Positions 8,820 to 18,404 of a stretch of DNA of 64,000 nt are shown piece after piece. The notes under the pieces are model-generated. The model was not told where the DNA came from. It did not search any database and saw nothing but the letters and a program-made list of their open reading frames with translations. The position numbers and the translations under genes are program-made. The stretch spans positions 1 through 64,000 of the forward strand of contig NZ_JAGSIE010000024.1 in the NCBI RefSeq assembly GCF_018138385.1. The letters run 5' to 3'. Position 1 is the stretch's first letter, and each line of letters begins with the position of its first letter. The stretch comes from Allobacillus saliphilus. Its GTDB lineage: Bacteria > Bacillota > Bacilli > Bacillales > Alkalibacillaceae.

Positions 8820-8862
8820 CAAAAGAACCAGCAAAAGACGATAAGCTTTGCTGGTTCCTTTG
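8820..8862 (-). terminator. Terminator of the bkd operon
   Basis: Stem AAAGAACCAGCAAA (8822-8835) pairs with TTTGCTGGTTCCTTT (8847-8861). The leftward transcript ends in TTCTTTTGT after the stem. Confidence 0.8.
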
Positions 8863-8873
8863 CTGCGTTTTAA

Positions 8874-10160
8874 TTAATAAATAGATGTGTTTTTCTCAGA
8901 CATATTTTCTAAAATTTCTTTCACACGAGCTAAGAACTGACCACAAATCAAGCCATCAAGTACACGGTGATCTAATGATAGACAGAGGTTTACCATGTCA
9001 CGTGCTCCGAACATTCCATTTTCCATGAAAACAGGTTTCTTCACAATGGATTCTACTTGAAGGATCGCTGCTTGTGGGTGATTAATGATACCCATTGATT
9101 GAACTGAACCGAATGAGCCTGTGTTATTTACGGTAAATGTTCCACCAGACATATCTGCGCTCGTTAACTTGCCAGATTTAGCTTTATTCGCAAGCTCTAC
9201 AATCTCTTTAGCAATTCCCTTAATGCTCTTGTCGTCAGCATTTTTGATCACTGGCACAAATAAACGGTCTTCATGTGCTACGGCAATCGATAAATTGATG
9301 TCCTTTTTCTGGATAATCTTATCTCCCGCCCAAGAGCTGTTCAATTGTGGGTATTCTTTCAATGCTTGAGCGACTGCTTTTACGAAAAATGCAAAATAAG
9401 TTAATGAGAAGCCTTCATTTTGTTTGAACTCTACTTTTTTCGCATCTCTAAATGCAACAAGGTCTGTTACATCCACTTCGACTGTCATCCAAGCGTGAGG
9501 AATTTCAGTTTTAGACGTAACCATATTTTGTGCAATTGCTTTTCTAACACCCGTGACAGGAATCTCGATATCTCCATCTTGCGTTGGCACAGAAGGTGAT
9601 TGAGATTGCGACTGCGTTTTAGCAGACATCGATTTCGTTTCATCTGCTACTTGTTGTGCAGGTGTTTCCTCTTGTGCAGATGGCTTTGGTATGTCACCAG
9701 AAGCAATAATTTTCTCAATATCCTTCCGTGTAATTCGTCCACCTTTTCCTGAACCATCTACTTGGTTCAGATCAATATCATTTTCTTGAGCCATGCGCAT
9801 CACTGCTGGTGAATAACGTTTTTTCATTGATTGATCTTTGTTTTCTTCTTCGGTTGTTTCACTTTTTTCTTGTGTTGAGGTTTCTTTATTTTCTTCTGTT
9901 GATGAATCTTCACCTGCTGATTCGGTTTCCATATAACAAATGAGCTCACCGACTTCGATTGTTTCTCCTTCTTTAGCAACAATCTCTTTGATGGTACCTG
10001 TAAAAGAAGAAGGTACTTCCGCATTTACTTTATCTGTTTCGACTTCTGCAATTGGATCATATTTATTAACGTGATCCCCAGCTTTCACAAGCCAAGAACT
10101 GATTGTGCCTTCTGTTACACTTTCCCCTAACTGAGGCATCGTAACTTTTTCTACCGCCAT
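8874..10160 (-). CDS. bkdB: Branched-chain 2-oxo acid dehydrogenase E2 (dihydrolipoyl transacylase)
   Basis: Core of the BKD complex, transferring branched acyl groups from lipoamide to CoA. In the 428-residue protein a lipoyl domain lies at residues 1-80 with the lipoylated Lys in VETDKVNAEV (Lys44). An acidic Glu/Thr linker follows, then a peripheral-subunit-binding domain at about 112-150 (SPAVMRMAQENDIDLNQV), a second flexible linker rich in Ser, Gln and Thr, and the catalytic domain from about 195. That domain has SLDHRVLDG (HxxxDG catalytic His and Asp) near residue 398. It is the last gene of the operon, after E1-alpha and E1-beta. Confidence 0.95.
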   Translation of the reverse strand: MAVEKVTMPQLGESVTEGTISSWLVKAGDHVNKYDPIAEVETDKVNAEVPSSFTGTIKEIVAKEGETIEVGELICYMETESAGEDSSTEENKETSTQEKSETTEEENKDQSMKKRYSPAVMRMAQENDIDLNQVDGSGKGGRITRKDIEKIIASGDIPKPSAQEETPAQQVADETKSMSAKTQSQSQSPSVPTQDGDIEIPVTGVRKAIAQNMVTSKTEIPHAWMTVEVDVTDLVAFRDAKKVEFKQNEGFSLTYFAFFVKAVAQALKEYPQLNSSWAGDKIIQKKDINLSIAVAHEDRLFVPVIKNADDKSIKGIAKEIVELANKAKSGKLTSADMSGGTFTVNNTGSFGSVQSMGIINHPQAAILQVESIVKKPVFMENGMFGARDMVNLCLSLDHRVLDGLICGQFLARVKEILENMSEKNTSIY

Positions 10161-10178
10161 GATTTTTACCTCCTTCGT

Positions 10179-11162
10179 TTAAAATTCAGCTAATTCACGC
10201 ATTGCTTTTTCAACTTTATCTGGATTGATCATAAAGAATTTTTCCATCGTTGGTGCATAAGGCATGGATGGTACATCTGGTCCTGCCAAACGCTGTATTG
10301 GTGCATCTAGATCAAATAGACAGTTTTCAGCGATAATCGCTGCGACTTCACCGATGATACTACCTTCTTTGTTATCTTCTGTTACGAGTAAAACTTTTCC
10401 TGTCTTCTTAGCCGCTTCAATAATCGCTTCTTGGTCAAGTGGATAAACTGTTCGAAGATCTAGAATATGTGCTGATATTCCTTCTTCCGCCAATTTTTCA
10501 GCGGCTTGTAAAGCAAAGTGTACACTTAAGCCATATGTGATCACGGTGATGTCTTCACCTTCGCGTTTTACATCAGCCTTTCCAATTGGCAATGTATAAT
10601 CATCTTCAGGTACTTCCCCTTTGATTAATCGATAAGCACGTTTATGTTCAAAGAATAGTACTGGATCTTCATCACGAATAGCTGCTTTCAACAATCCTTT
10701 AACATCATAAGGAGTCGATGGCATAACAATCTTTAAACCCGGTTGGTTAGCAAAAACAGCCTCAACAGATTGAGAATGATATAGAGCCCCGTGGACACCG
10801 CCACCATAAGGTGCACGAATGGTGATCGGTGCATTCCAATCATTGTTCGAACGATAACGAATTCGAGAAGCTTCGGAAATAATTTGGTTAACAGCCGGCA
10901 TAATAAAATCAGCAAACTGCATCTCAGCAACTGGGCGCATGCCGTACATGGCCGCACCAATCCCTACACCAGCGATTGCCGATTCGGCTAACGGTGTGTC
11001 AATGACACGAGCTTCGCCAAACTGATCATATAGACCTTCAGTCGCTTTAAAAACACCGCCCTTTTTACCAACATCTTCCCCTAAAACAAATACTTTCTCG
11101 TCACGTTCCATTTCTTCTTTCATTGCGAGCGTAACTGCTTGAATATAAGACATTACAGCCAT
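10179..11162 (-). CDS. bkdAB: Branched-chain 2-oxo acid dehydrogenase E1 beta
   Basis: Beta chain of the thiamine-diphosphate-dependent E1 that decarboxylates branched-chain 2-oxo acids. The 327-residue protein shows LGEDVGKKGGVFKATEGL, DTPLAESAIAGVGIGAAMYG and the C-terminal transketolase domain TVYPLDQEAI, all typical. I chose the ATG at 11162 (MAVMSYIQ), which has AAGGAGGGG upstream. An upstream ATG would overlap E1-alpha by 28 bases. One base separates it from the E1-alpha stop, so translation is coupled. It encodes no regulatory domain. Confidence 0.95.
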   Translation of the reverse strand: MAVMSYIQAVTLAMKEEMERDEKVFVLGEDVGKKGGVFKATEGLYDQFGEARVIDTPLAESAIAGVGIGAAMYGMRPVAEMQFADFIMPAVNQIISEASRIRYRSNNDWNAPITIRAPYGGGVHGALYHSQSVEAVFANQPGLKIVMPSTPYDVKGLLKAAIRDEDPVLFFEHKRAYRLIKGEVPEDDYTLPIGKADVKREGEDITVITYGLSVHFALQAAEKLAEEGISAHILDLRTVYPLDQEAIIEAAKKTGKVLLVTEDNKEGSIIGEVAAIIAENCLFDLDAPIQRLAGPDVPSMPYAPTMEKFFMINPDKVEKAMRELAEF

Positions 11163-11163
11163 C

Positions 11164-12174
11164 TTATTCCCCTCCTTCTTCAGCATATACATATTTCAAT
11201 GCATGCTCAGGCTCTGCATATGGTGCATTTTCAGCTTCGTCTGTTGCTTTATTCACTTCATCATCTAATTCTTTCATTAGCTTTTCTTCTGCTTCTTCTG
11301 TAAGAACGCCTACTTCTTTCAAATATCTACCAAACGCTAGTATGTTATCATTTTTCTTCATTTCTTCAATCTCTTCCGCATCACGATAAGCTTTATCGTT
11401 ATCATCGCTTGAGTGTGCGGTCATCCGGTCGGTCATCGCTTCGATCAAAGTCGGACCTTCTCCGTTCGTTGCGCGCTCATGTGCTTCTTTAACGACCTTA
11501 TAAACTTCCAGAGGGTCGTTACCGTTCACTTGATGTCCCGGCATTCCATAAGAGCTTCCTCGAATGGCTACAGACTCACTGGCAACTTGTTTTTCCAACG
11601 GTACCGAAATGGCATATTTATTGTTCTCAACCATTGTAATGACTGGCAATTTATGCACTCCTGCAAAGTTTAGGCCTTCATGGAAATCACCTTGGTTGGA
11701 AGAACCCTCTCCTAATGTAACAAAAGATACTGCTGGGTTCTTATCCATCCGTGCAGCTAGGGCTACCCCTACAGCATGCGGCAACTGAGTTGTAACAGGT
11801 GAAGATCCCGTTAAAATACGATTCTTTTTCTGCCCAAAGTGTCCTGGCATTTGACGGCCGCCTGAGTTTGGATCATCCGCTTTTGCGAATGCATGTAAAA
11901 ACAATTCTTTTGTTGTCATGCCGAACGCAAGCACAACTCCTACATCACGATAATATGGAGCGACATAATCTACATCTCTGTTCAGCGCGAATGATGCCCC
12001 AACTTGTGCCGCTTCTTGTCCTTGACAAGAAATAACAAATGGGATTTTCCCAGCACGATTGAGTAACCACATTCTCTCGTCAACTTTTCTTGCAAGCAAC
12101 ATGGTACGATACATTTCAATGACTTGTTCGTCACTCAACCCTAACTCTTTATGACGATTCTTCTTTTGAGCCAT
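11164..12174 (-). CDS. bkdAA: Branched-chain 2-oxo acid dehydrogenase E1 alpha
   Basis: Alpha chain of E1, holding the thiamine-diphosphate Mg2+ site. In the 336 residues the motif GEGSSNQGDFHEGLNFAGVHKLPVI sits in two parts near residues 150-175 and forms the GDG-type cofactor-binding signature (GEG here). EAMTDRMTAHSSDDN near 245 is the family's phosphorylation-loop region. SCQGQEAAQVG near residue 49 is also typical. It follows lpdV by 18 bases in one transcription unit. Confidence 0.94.
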   Translation of the reverse strand: MAQKKNRHKELGLSDEQVIEMYRTMLLARKVDERMWLLNRAGKIPFVISCQGQEAAQVGASFALNRDVDYVAPYYRDVGVVLAFGMTTKELFLHAFAKADDPNSGGRQMPGHFGQKKNRILTGSSPVTTQLPHAVGVALAARMDKNPAVSFVTLGEGSSNQGDFHEGLNFAGVHKLPVITMVENNKYAISVPLEKQVASESVAIRGSSYGMPGHQVNGNDPLEVYKVVKEAHERATNGEGPTLIEAMTDRMTAHSSDDNDKAYRDAEEIEEMKKNDNILAFGRYLKEVGVLTEEAEEKLMKELDDEVNKATDEAENAPYAEPEHALKYVYAEEGGE

Positions 12175-12192
12175 ACTATTTGCCTCCTTTAA

Positions 12193-13614
12193 TTATCCAT
12201 GAATTTGTTTTCCATCTACAGCTAAAGCTGCTTCACCTATTACTTCTGATAGTGTCGGATGAGGATGAATAGTCTCCCCGATTTCCCATGGTGTAGCATC
12301 AAGAACCATTGCAAGGCCTGCTTCGGAAATCATATCTGTCACGTGCGGGCCAATCATATGAACACCGAGTAAATCTTGATTTTCTTTATTTGATATCATT
12401 TTGACAAAACCGTCTGATTCCCCGTGAACTAATGCTTTTCCGACTGCTTTAAACGGAAACTTACCTACTTGCACATCATAGCCTTTCTCTTTTGCCTGCT
12501 TTTCTGTTAAGCCGACACTGGCAATCTCTGGGTTGGAATATACACAAGAAGCGACATGTTCATAGCGAATTGCTTCAGGTTCTTCATTTGTGATATGTTC
12601 CACGGCTAAAATTCCTTCGTGAGATGCGACGTGAGCCAATTGCATTCCACCGATCACATCACCGATTGCGTAGATATGACTTTCTTTTGTTTGGTTGAAC
12701 TGGTTGACTTTAATAGCTCCCCGGTCAATTTCAATATCTGTATTGTTCAAGCCGATATTGTCCACGTTCGGTTTTCTGCCAACAGATACTAAGAGGCGAT
12801 CCGCTTCAAACGTTTTCGTTTCATCATTGATTTTCGCTTGAATAGTTACGCCATTATCTACTTCCGCTGAATCACCAAGAACTTCTGCATCTGTGAAAAA
12901 TTCGATCCCTTTCTTTTTCAATTGCTTTAAAGCTTCTTTCGAGATCTCTTCGTCTTCTGTTGGTAAAATTGTAGAAGCATATTCAAGTACTGTTACTTTC
13001 ACTCCAAAGTCCGCAAGCATTGATGCCCATTCAATACCGATGACACCTCCGCCAACAATAATGATTGATTCAGGTAATTCATCCATTTCCAAGGCTTCCT
13101 CTGAAGTCATGATTGTTTGTCCATCAATTTCAAGTCCTGGAAGTGTGTTTGGAGAAGAACCTGTTGCGATAATGACATTCTTCGGTACGAGCATTTCATT
13201 CTCATCGCCGTTATTCATTTCAACTGAGATTGTTCCAGCTGTCGGTGAGAAAATACTTGGACCAAGGATTCTGCCATGTCCTACATAAACATCGATTTTT
13301 CCTTTTTTCATCAGTCCTTGAACACCTTTATGTAGTTGTTCAATGATGGATTCCTTCCGTTCCTGAACACGCGCAAAATTTACTGTTGGAGAGCCTGCTT
13401 CAACGCCAAATTCAGCGGCATTCTTTGTTTGCTTAAATATTTCTGCACTTCGCAGTAACGCTTTTGAAGGAATACATCCTCGGTGAAGACAAGTGCCACC
13501 TAGTTCTGTTTTTTCGACAATTGCTGTTTTTAATCCTAGTTGGCTAGCACGGATAGCAGCTACGTAACCACCAGTACCCCCGCCTAATATAACCAAATCA
13601 TACTCTGTAGCCAT
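12193..13614 (-). CDS. lpdV: Dihydrolipoyl dehydrogenase E3 of the BKD complex
   Basis: FAD flavoprotein that reoxidises the lipoamide of BkdB with NAD+. The 473 residues contain the N-terminal FAD Rossmann motif GGGTGGYVAA near residue 11, the redox disulfide GGTCLHRGCIPSK near residue 40 and the NAD motif GGGVIGIEWASM near 182. ATGSSP, AIGDV and the C-terminal HPHPTLSE follow, with the catalytic His-Glu pair near residue 450. I used ATG 13614 because GGGGAG lies seven bases upstream. It directly follows leucine dehydrogenase, whereas in B. subtilis buk lies between these genes. Confidence 0.95.
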   Translation of the reverse strand: MATEYDLVILGGGTGGYVAAIRASQLGLKTAIVEKTELGGTCLHRGCIPSKALLRSAEIFKQTKNAAEFGVEAGSPTVNFARVQERKESIIEQLHKGVQGLMKKGKIDVYVGHGRILGPSIFSPTAGTISVEMNNGDENEMLVPKNVIIATGSSPNTLPGLEIDGQTIMTSEEALEMDELPESIIIVGGGVIGIEWASMLADFGVKVTVLEYASTILPTEDEEISKEALKQLKKKGIEFFTDAEVLGDSAEVDNGVTIQAKINDETKTFEADRLLVSVGRKPNVDNIGLNNTDIEIDRGAIKVNQFNQTKESHIYAIGDVIGGMQLAHVASHEGILAVEHITNEEPEAIRYEHVASCVYSNPEIASVGLTEKQAKEKGYDVQVGKFPFKAVGKALVHGESDGFVKMISNKENQDLLGVHMIGPHVTDMISEAGLAMVLDATPWEIGETIHPHPTLSEVIGEAALAVDGKQIHG

Positions 13615-13701
13615 CAGTTTCTCCCCTTTCTTCATTAAACCAATTTCGGCCTGCCAAATACATGAGTGAAGAGGAAACCAAATAAGTTCCCTCTTTCATG
13701 T

Positions 13702-14799
13702 TTATTTTAATCTAGACAATGGATTCATTTCATTCGTTAAGAAAGTACTTCTAGAACGCTGAACACTAGCAATTCTTTCTTCAGCCATATGATCCGCTGC
13801 AGCTTGTGTCGGTATATTTTTCTCTTTGGATATTTCAAAGATCTTCTCCAAGCTTAAACCAATGTTTTCAACTTGTTTATAAGCACGTTCTTTATTGTAT
13901 CCATTCAATTCATCCGCAACATTTATGACGCCACCGGAATTAATGACAAAATCAGGGGCGAAAATGATACCTTTTTCATGGAGGATTTCACCATGTCGCT
14001 CTTCCTTCAATTGATTGTTTGCAGATCCTGCGATGACTTTCGCTTTTAACTTACCAATTGTTTCATCATTAATTGTTGCACCAAGAGCACACGGAGCAAA
14101 AATATCACAATCCACATCGTAAATTTCCTCAGTACCTACAGCTTTGGCACCAAAGTCTTCTACTGCACGATTGACAGCTTCTTCATTAATATCTGTGACA
14201 ATTAGATTTGCGCCTTCCTCATGCAAATATTTACACATCGTATACGCAACACTTCCAACACCTTGAACGGCAATGGTTTTTCCATTGAGTGAATCAGAAC
14301 CAAACGCTGCTTTCGCAGATGCTTTAATACCCAAATAGACACCATAAGCTGTTGCTGGTGATGGATTTCCAGCCGATCCGTGCTCTGGAGATTTACCGGT
14401 TACATAGTCTGTTTCCATATAAATAATGTCCATATCATCAGTGTTTGTGCCTACATCAACTGAAGTAATGTAACGACCTGCTAGTCCTTGAATATAACGA
14501 CCGAATGCACGGAATAATTCAGGGCTTTTATCTTTTTTCGGATCACCGATAATAACTGTTTTACCGCCACCTAAATTTAAGCCGGCAGCTGCGTTTTTAT
14601 AGGTCATTCCTCTTGCTAAGCGTAATGCATCTACTAATGCTTCTTCTTCAGATTCATATGTCCACATACGAGTACCGCCTAATGCTGGTCCTAATGTAGT
14701 ATCGTGAATCGCAATGATTCCTTTCAAGCCTGAGTTTTTATCCTGGCAAAATACCACCTGTTCGTAATCATATTCCTCTAAGTATTTAAAAAGTTCCAT
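13702..14799 (-). CDS. bcd: Leucine dehydrogenase
   Basis: NAD-dependent oxidative deaminase of leucine, valine and isoleucine, giving the 2-oxo acids used by BKD. The 365-residue protein has the catalytic Lys region [21 protein letters not shown] near 75-95 (split: [11 protein letters not shown] then NLGGGKTVI). The NAD-binding motif is [15 protein letters not shown] near residue 183. Length matches the family (364-367). The start is ATG 14799 behind GGAGGAATTAC. It is the first structural gene after bkdR, with a 62-base gap that shows no -24/-12 sigma-54 promoter. Confidence 0.95.
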   Translation of the reverse strand: MELFKYLEEYDYEQVVFCQDKNSGLKGIIAIHDTTLGPALGGTRMWTYESEEEALVDALRLARGMTYKNAAAGLNLGGGKTVIIGDPKKDKSPELFRAFGRYIQGLAGRYITSVDVGTNTDDMDIIYMETDYVTGKSPEHGSAGNPSPATAYGVYLGIKASAKAAFGSDSLNGKTIAVQGVGSVAYTMCKYLHEEGANLIVTDINEEAVNRAVEDFGAKAVGTEEIYDVDCDIFAPCALGATINDETIGKLKAKVIAGSANNQLKEERHGEILHEKGIIFAPDFVINSGGVINVADELNGYNKERAYKQVENIGLSLEKIFEISKEKNIPTQAAADHMAEERIASVQRSRSTFLTNEMNPLSRLK

Positions 14800-14861
14800 A
14801 GTAATTCCTCCAATAATGTTTTTTTTATATTGAAAAACTTTCCATGAACCTAAGGATTGGG

Positions 14862-16928
14862 TCAACCATCCTCGGCTGAATTTAGCTGCTTTCCGATATT
14901 ATATTTATCCATTTTGTAATACAGATTCCGAATAGATATGTTTAACTGTTTTGCGGTTTTCGATTTGATGTAATCATTTGCTTCCAAGATTTCCAAAATG
15001 AATTGTTTCTCGAAATCATCCATCGCTTCTTGCAAAGTCGCATATTCTTCATCTCGTTGATCATGAAGTAAATCCAACTGATCAAACGTGTGTTTACGAA
15101 GTCTAGGGATGTGCTGCTCTTGGATTACACGTTCATGTGGGTGCATCTTAATGATTGCCTGCGCAATAATGTTTTCCAATTCCCTAACATTTCCCGGAAA
15201 GCTGTACTTCTGAAGTTTGTCTAAAGCTTCTTCAGAAATATCATTAATATGCCGACCATAACTTTCATTTAAATAATTCATTAAATGTTTCGTTAAAGGT
15301 TTTAAATCATCCATTCTCTCTCGTAATGGAGGTAAATGAATCGGCAGTCGATTTAAACGGTAAAACAGCGATTCTTTAAAAGATCCGTTAATGATCGCAC
15401 GTTCCAAGTTCACACTTGTTGCAGCTATGATTCGAACATCGACGGGTATACGTTCGTGTCCTCCAAATCGAACAACTTCTTGATCTTCGAGAACTTTTAA
15501 TAATTTACCTTGCATTGAAAGTGACATTTCACCTATATCATCGAGAAATACACTTCCGTTTCTGGCCTCTTCGAATAATCCCTTTTGTCTTTCTGGAGGA
15601 CCTAATTCATCACCGAAAAGTTCTTTCTGCAGCGTTTCATCATCCACCGTGCCGCAATTTACACGAATGAATTTATCAAACTTACGACGACTTTCATTGT
15701 GAATTGCATGAGCTAGCAATTCTTTTCCTGTGCCTGGTTCCCCTCTAAGCAGGATGGAAGTAGGCATTTTCGCACCGATTTTCGCTTGTTCAAGCGTTAA
15801 ACGCATATCCTCTGAGTTGGCAATGATGTCATCAAACGTGTACTTTGCTTCAAGGTTACGAATAATTCGTTTCGCTTTTTTTAATTCTGCACTAAGGGAT
15901 TCAATTTCTGACAAATCATGAATGACTCCTATGCTACCTTTTAATGCTCCATCGACGATGATCGGTGCTACATTGACAAGTACATCCTTGTTGAAAGGAC
16001 CAACTTTCATCTTTCGCCCTCTCACAGGCTTTCTCGTTCGTAACACCTCATAGTGAACACTATCACCTTCAGATATATCGATGGTGGCTGGCTTCCCGAT
16101 GATCTCCTTCTCATCAAGACCGGTTATCTTAGTATAAGCAGGATTAATCATTAAACCAACACCATTCTCATCGACTACAGAGATTGCTTCCTCACTAGAT
16201 TGGATAATTGCTTCAAGCATCGTTTGTACTTCTTTTAAATCAGTAACTTCCTCAGCAAGCCCCACGACTTCCGTTATGTCTTTAAAAACTGCGAAAGCAC
16301 CAATCAATTCGCCTGAGTCATCGATCATTGGAATTCTTGTCGTAATCACTTTCTTACCATTCTCAAGAGTTAATTGTTTATTAATTTCTTTCGTTCTCGT
16401 TTGGAGAATGTTTGGTAATGCTGAATCAGGAATAATTTCCCGAATGTTCTTTCCAAGCATCTCTGTTTCCTGCAGACTTAAAATATTTGCCGCAGACTGA
16501 TTAACAAATGTGATTTGCTCATCTGTATCGACAACAATCATCCCATCGTGAATAGAAGATAGTAGGATTTCCCGCATATTCACTTCATTTTCGATTTGAT
16601 TCATTAATCCTTCTTTTTCATACAATAGATCCGCAATGACATGTGCCACTGTTCCAGGAATTAATACGCAATTTGGGGGTTTCATTTGCCTTAATTCTTG
16701 AAAAACAGTCGCTTCACCAGTCGTTTCCACGATAATATCGACAGTGTCGTCAATTGCTTCATTGTAAGATAAGTATGTTGCAATACCATGCTCTCTTGCT
16801 TTAATCATACCAGGCGCATCTGGATCAATGTCTGCAACTTTTTGCACAGATAACAAATCAATATCTGAAAACAGATGTAAAATTGCAGTTCCGCCTTTTC
16901 CTGCTCCTACGATTAACACATTTTGCAT
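14862..16928 (-). CDS. bkdR: BkdR-like PAS/AAA+ transcriptional activator lacking the GAFTGA loop
   Basis: Regulator of the downstream bkd operon. The 688 residues contain an N-terminal Rossmann-like domain ([14 protein letters not shown]), two PAS domains (about 118-220 and 238-340), an AAA+ domain from about 365 and a C-terminal Fis-type helix-turn-helix ([21 protein letters not shown]). Walker A is GEPGTGK at 396-402. Walker B is VFLDDIGE near 460, and the arginine-finger region [14 protein letters not shown] is present. The GAFTGA loop that contacts sigma-54 is missing: the sequence runs [16 protein letters not shown], so about six residues are absent. The start is ATG 16928 with AAAGGTG upstream. 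It may work with sigma-A, as TyrR does. Confidence 0.9.
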   Translation of the reverse strand: MQNVLIVGAGKGGTAILHLFSDIDLLSVQKVADIDPDAPGMIKAREHGIATYLSYNEAIDDTVDIIVETTGEATVFQELRQMKPPNCVLIPGTVAHVIADLLYEKEGLMNQIENEVNMREILLSSIHDGMIVVDTDEQITFVNQSAANILSLQETEMLGKNIREIIPDSALPNILQTRTKEINKQLTLENGKKVITTRIPMIDDSGELIGAFAVFKDITEVVGLAEEVTDLKEVQTMLEAIIQSSEEAISVVDENGVGLMINPAYTKITGLDEKEIIGKPATIDISEGDSVHYEVLRTRKPVRGRKMKVGPFNKDVLVNVAPIIVDGALKGSIGVIHDLSEIESLSAELKKAKRIIRNLEAKYTFDDIIANSEDMRLTLEQAKIGAKMPTSILLRGEPGTGKELLAHAIHNESRRKFDKFIRVNCGTVDDETLQKELFGDELGPPERQKGLFEEARNGSVFLDDIGEMSLSMQGKLLKVLEDQEVVRFGGHERIPVDVRIIAATSVNLERAIINGSFKESLFYRLNRLPIHLPPLRERMDDLKPLTKHLMNYLNESYGRHINDISEEALDKLQKYSFPGNVRELENIIAQAIIKMHPHERVIQEQHIPRLRKHTFDQLDLLHDQRDEEYATLQEAMDDFEKQFILEILEANDYIKSKTAKQLNISIRNLYYKMDKYNIGKQLNSAEDG

Positions 16929-16967
16929 CTTATTCACCTTTAACACTGCAATTTTTTGCATAGTTCT

Positions 16968-16997
16968 ATCATATATGAAAACGCTTTAATTTTTCAA
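16968..16997 (-). promoter_or_regulatory. Sigma-A promoter of bkdR with overlapping cre-like site
   Basis: TTGAAA (16997-16992) and TATGAT (16973-16968) are 18 bases apart on the leftward strand. A near-consensus CcpA operator, TGAAAACGCTTTAA (16976-16989), fills the spacer, so glucose repression of bkdR, and perhaps of the whole bkd operon, is likely. It is predicted from sequence only. Confidence 0.6.
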
Positions 16998-17067
16998 GTG
17001 TTTTCTCTGTGTTTTCGATATTTATTTGATATAATCATGAGGGGATATAGAGAAAAGAGGGTATGCA

Positions 17068-17331
17068 ATGATTCGTTTAATTGCTTTAATTATTTTATTG
17101 ATTCCCGGTATTTTAGCGGCTTACGGCATTAAATTACTTCGCGATTCTTTTTTTGGAGAAGTCGCTCCTCTATTTATTAATGTCATGATTCAATTTACAG
17201 CAGGTATACTGTTCATTATTATTGGTATTGGTTTTATTGGAGGGTTTATCTACCGGAGAGATCAGAAGAAAAATAAAACGAAAGACTCTAGGAATGATTG
17301 TGTGTTAGTCGACAATAAAAATAATGATTAA
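17068..17331 (+). CDS. yqzF: DUF2627 family membrane protein (YqzF)
   Basis: An 87-residue protein with two hydrophobic segments, at about 3-22 and 38-62, and a basic hydrophilic tail. Features such as PGILAAYGIKLLRDSFFGE and an IGFIGGFIYRRD end match the DUF2627/YqzF family of Bacillaceae, whose function is unknown. It is divergent from bkdR, as in B. subtilis, and starts 139 bases from the bkdR start codon. The tail after residue 68 is more variable and Lys/Asn-rich. Confidence 0.8.
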   Translation: MIRLIALIILLIPGILAAYGIKLLRDSFFGEVAPLFINVMIQFTAGILFIIIGIGFIGGFIYRRDQKKNKTKDSRNDCVLVDNKNND

Positions 17332-17394
17332 AAAGTAATGAAGAAAAAAATTAAATTTATTGGTTCATAATTTTCAATCTCTAATGAATGCAAA

Positions 17395-17427
17395 AACTGA
17401 GCAGTCGTTGACTGCTCAGCTTTTTTA
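17395..17427. terminator. Bidirectional terminator between yqzF and the ureohydrolase gene
   Basis: Perfect 10-bp stem CTGAGCAGTC (17397-17406) with GACTGCTCAG (17410-17419). It is T-rich on both sides, with TTTTTTATTT to the right. Confidence 0.85.
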
Positions 17428-18378
17428 TTTATTTTCTTTTTCGTGCAAAATATTTCCCGCTAATGCGTACAGGATAATTGTTGATGCCAAATGTGAAGAA
17501 AAATCATTCGGATCTTGGATTGGATAAATCTCGACCAAATCCATGCCAATGATTCCCTTTTTAGCGAAAGCATGTACTAATTCAACTAACTCAAAAGAAG
17601 TTAGACCATTTCCATCAACTGGCCCGCCCGGATTGAAAGCGAAATCTAACACATCACTACAAATGGATAAATAAACAGCTTCAGTACCTTCGCTTGCAAT
17701 TTGATATGCCTTATCTGCCATTGCTTGAATATCATTTGCATAACGAATTTCCCTCGACGTAATGGTTGTAGCACCTGCTTCAGCAGCAAACTTCCCTGTT
17801 TCTGGTTTATTTCTTGGTCCATGAATGCCCATATGGACGATACTTTCACTACGAACATTCTCATCTTCATACAAACGTTTGAATGGTGTTGACCGAGCAT
17901 ACATTTCACCTTGATAATCATTCATATTGTCATAATGCGCATCTAAGTGAATGATTCCCACTTTACCATCGATTTTTTTACCCAATGCACTGACGATCGG
18001 AAAAGTGATTCCATGATCTCCGCCAAATGCTACCGGAAACTTACCGGTGTCCCATACTTTGCCGGCAAAATTTTCGATTCGATTCATTGTGTCAGGAACG
18101 TCATGCGGAACGATATCAACATCACCTAAATCGCCTAGTTGATAATGAGCTAGTACATCAATCCCATCCAATTCAGGTAAATAACCGCTGTAACGAGCGG
18201 AATTTAAACGAATGGATTTTGGACCGAGCTCTGCTCCTGTATAGTCTCCCCAAGTCACAGCGCCCTCCCATGGCACTCCATAGATCAATACGTCTCGATC
18301 ATTTACTTGGTCGGTTCCAATCTGAACTTTTTTACCCCCTAAAAAACATGGGGTGTTACCGTAAATTTTATCTGTCAT
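17425..18378 (-). CDS. Atypical ureohydrolase (arginase/agmatinase/formiminoglutamase family)
   Basis: A 317-residue protein of the arginase fold, which normally hydrolyses guanidino or formimino groups with two Mn2+ ions. Metal motifs FGGDHGITFP (His122) and IHLDAHYDN (Asp146, His148, Asp150) are intact. The third motif, normally SxDxDxxDP, reads SICSDVLDFAF. Cys240 therefore replaces the bridging Asp, Asp242 is kept and the Pro is Phe. The substrate is uncertain; neither agmatine nor formiminoglutamate is supported by neighbours. I used ATG 18378, which is preceded by GAGG; the upstream extension overlaps the symporter terminator. It follows a sodium/solute symporter, which may import its substrate (inference). 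Confidence 0.8.
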   Translation of the reverse strand: MTDKIYGNTPCFLGGKKVQIGTDQVNDRDVLIYGVPWEGAVTWGDYTGAELGPKSIRLNSARYSGYLPELDGIDVLAHYQLGDLGDVDIVPHDVPDTMNRIENFAGKVWDTGKFPVAFGGDHGITFPIVSALGKKIDGKVGIIHLDAHYDNMNDYQGEMYARSTPFKRLYEDENVRSESIVHMGIHGPRNKPETGKFAAEAGATTITSREIRYANDIQAMADKAYQIASEGTEAVYLSICSDVLDFAFNPGGPVDGNGLTSFELVELVHAFAKKGIIGMDLVEIYPIQDPNDFSSHLASTIILYALAGNILHEKENK

Positions 18379-18404
18379 CGAAATCACATCCTCTTCTGTA
18401 TTCA

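Noticed and set aside
14800-14861. Sigma-54 (-24/-12) promoter for bcd
   Set aside because: No GG-N10-GC pair with TGGCAC/TTGC context is present in the 62-base gap.
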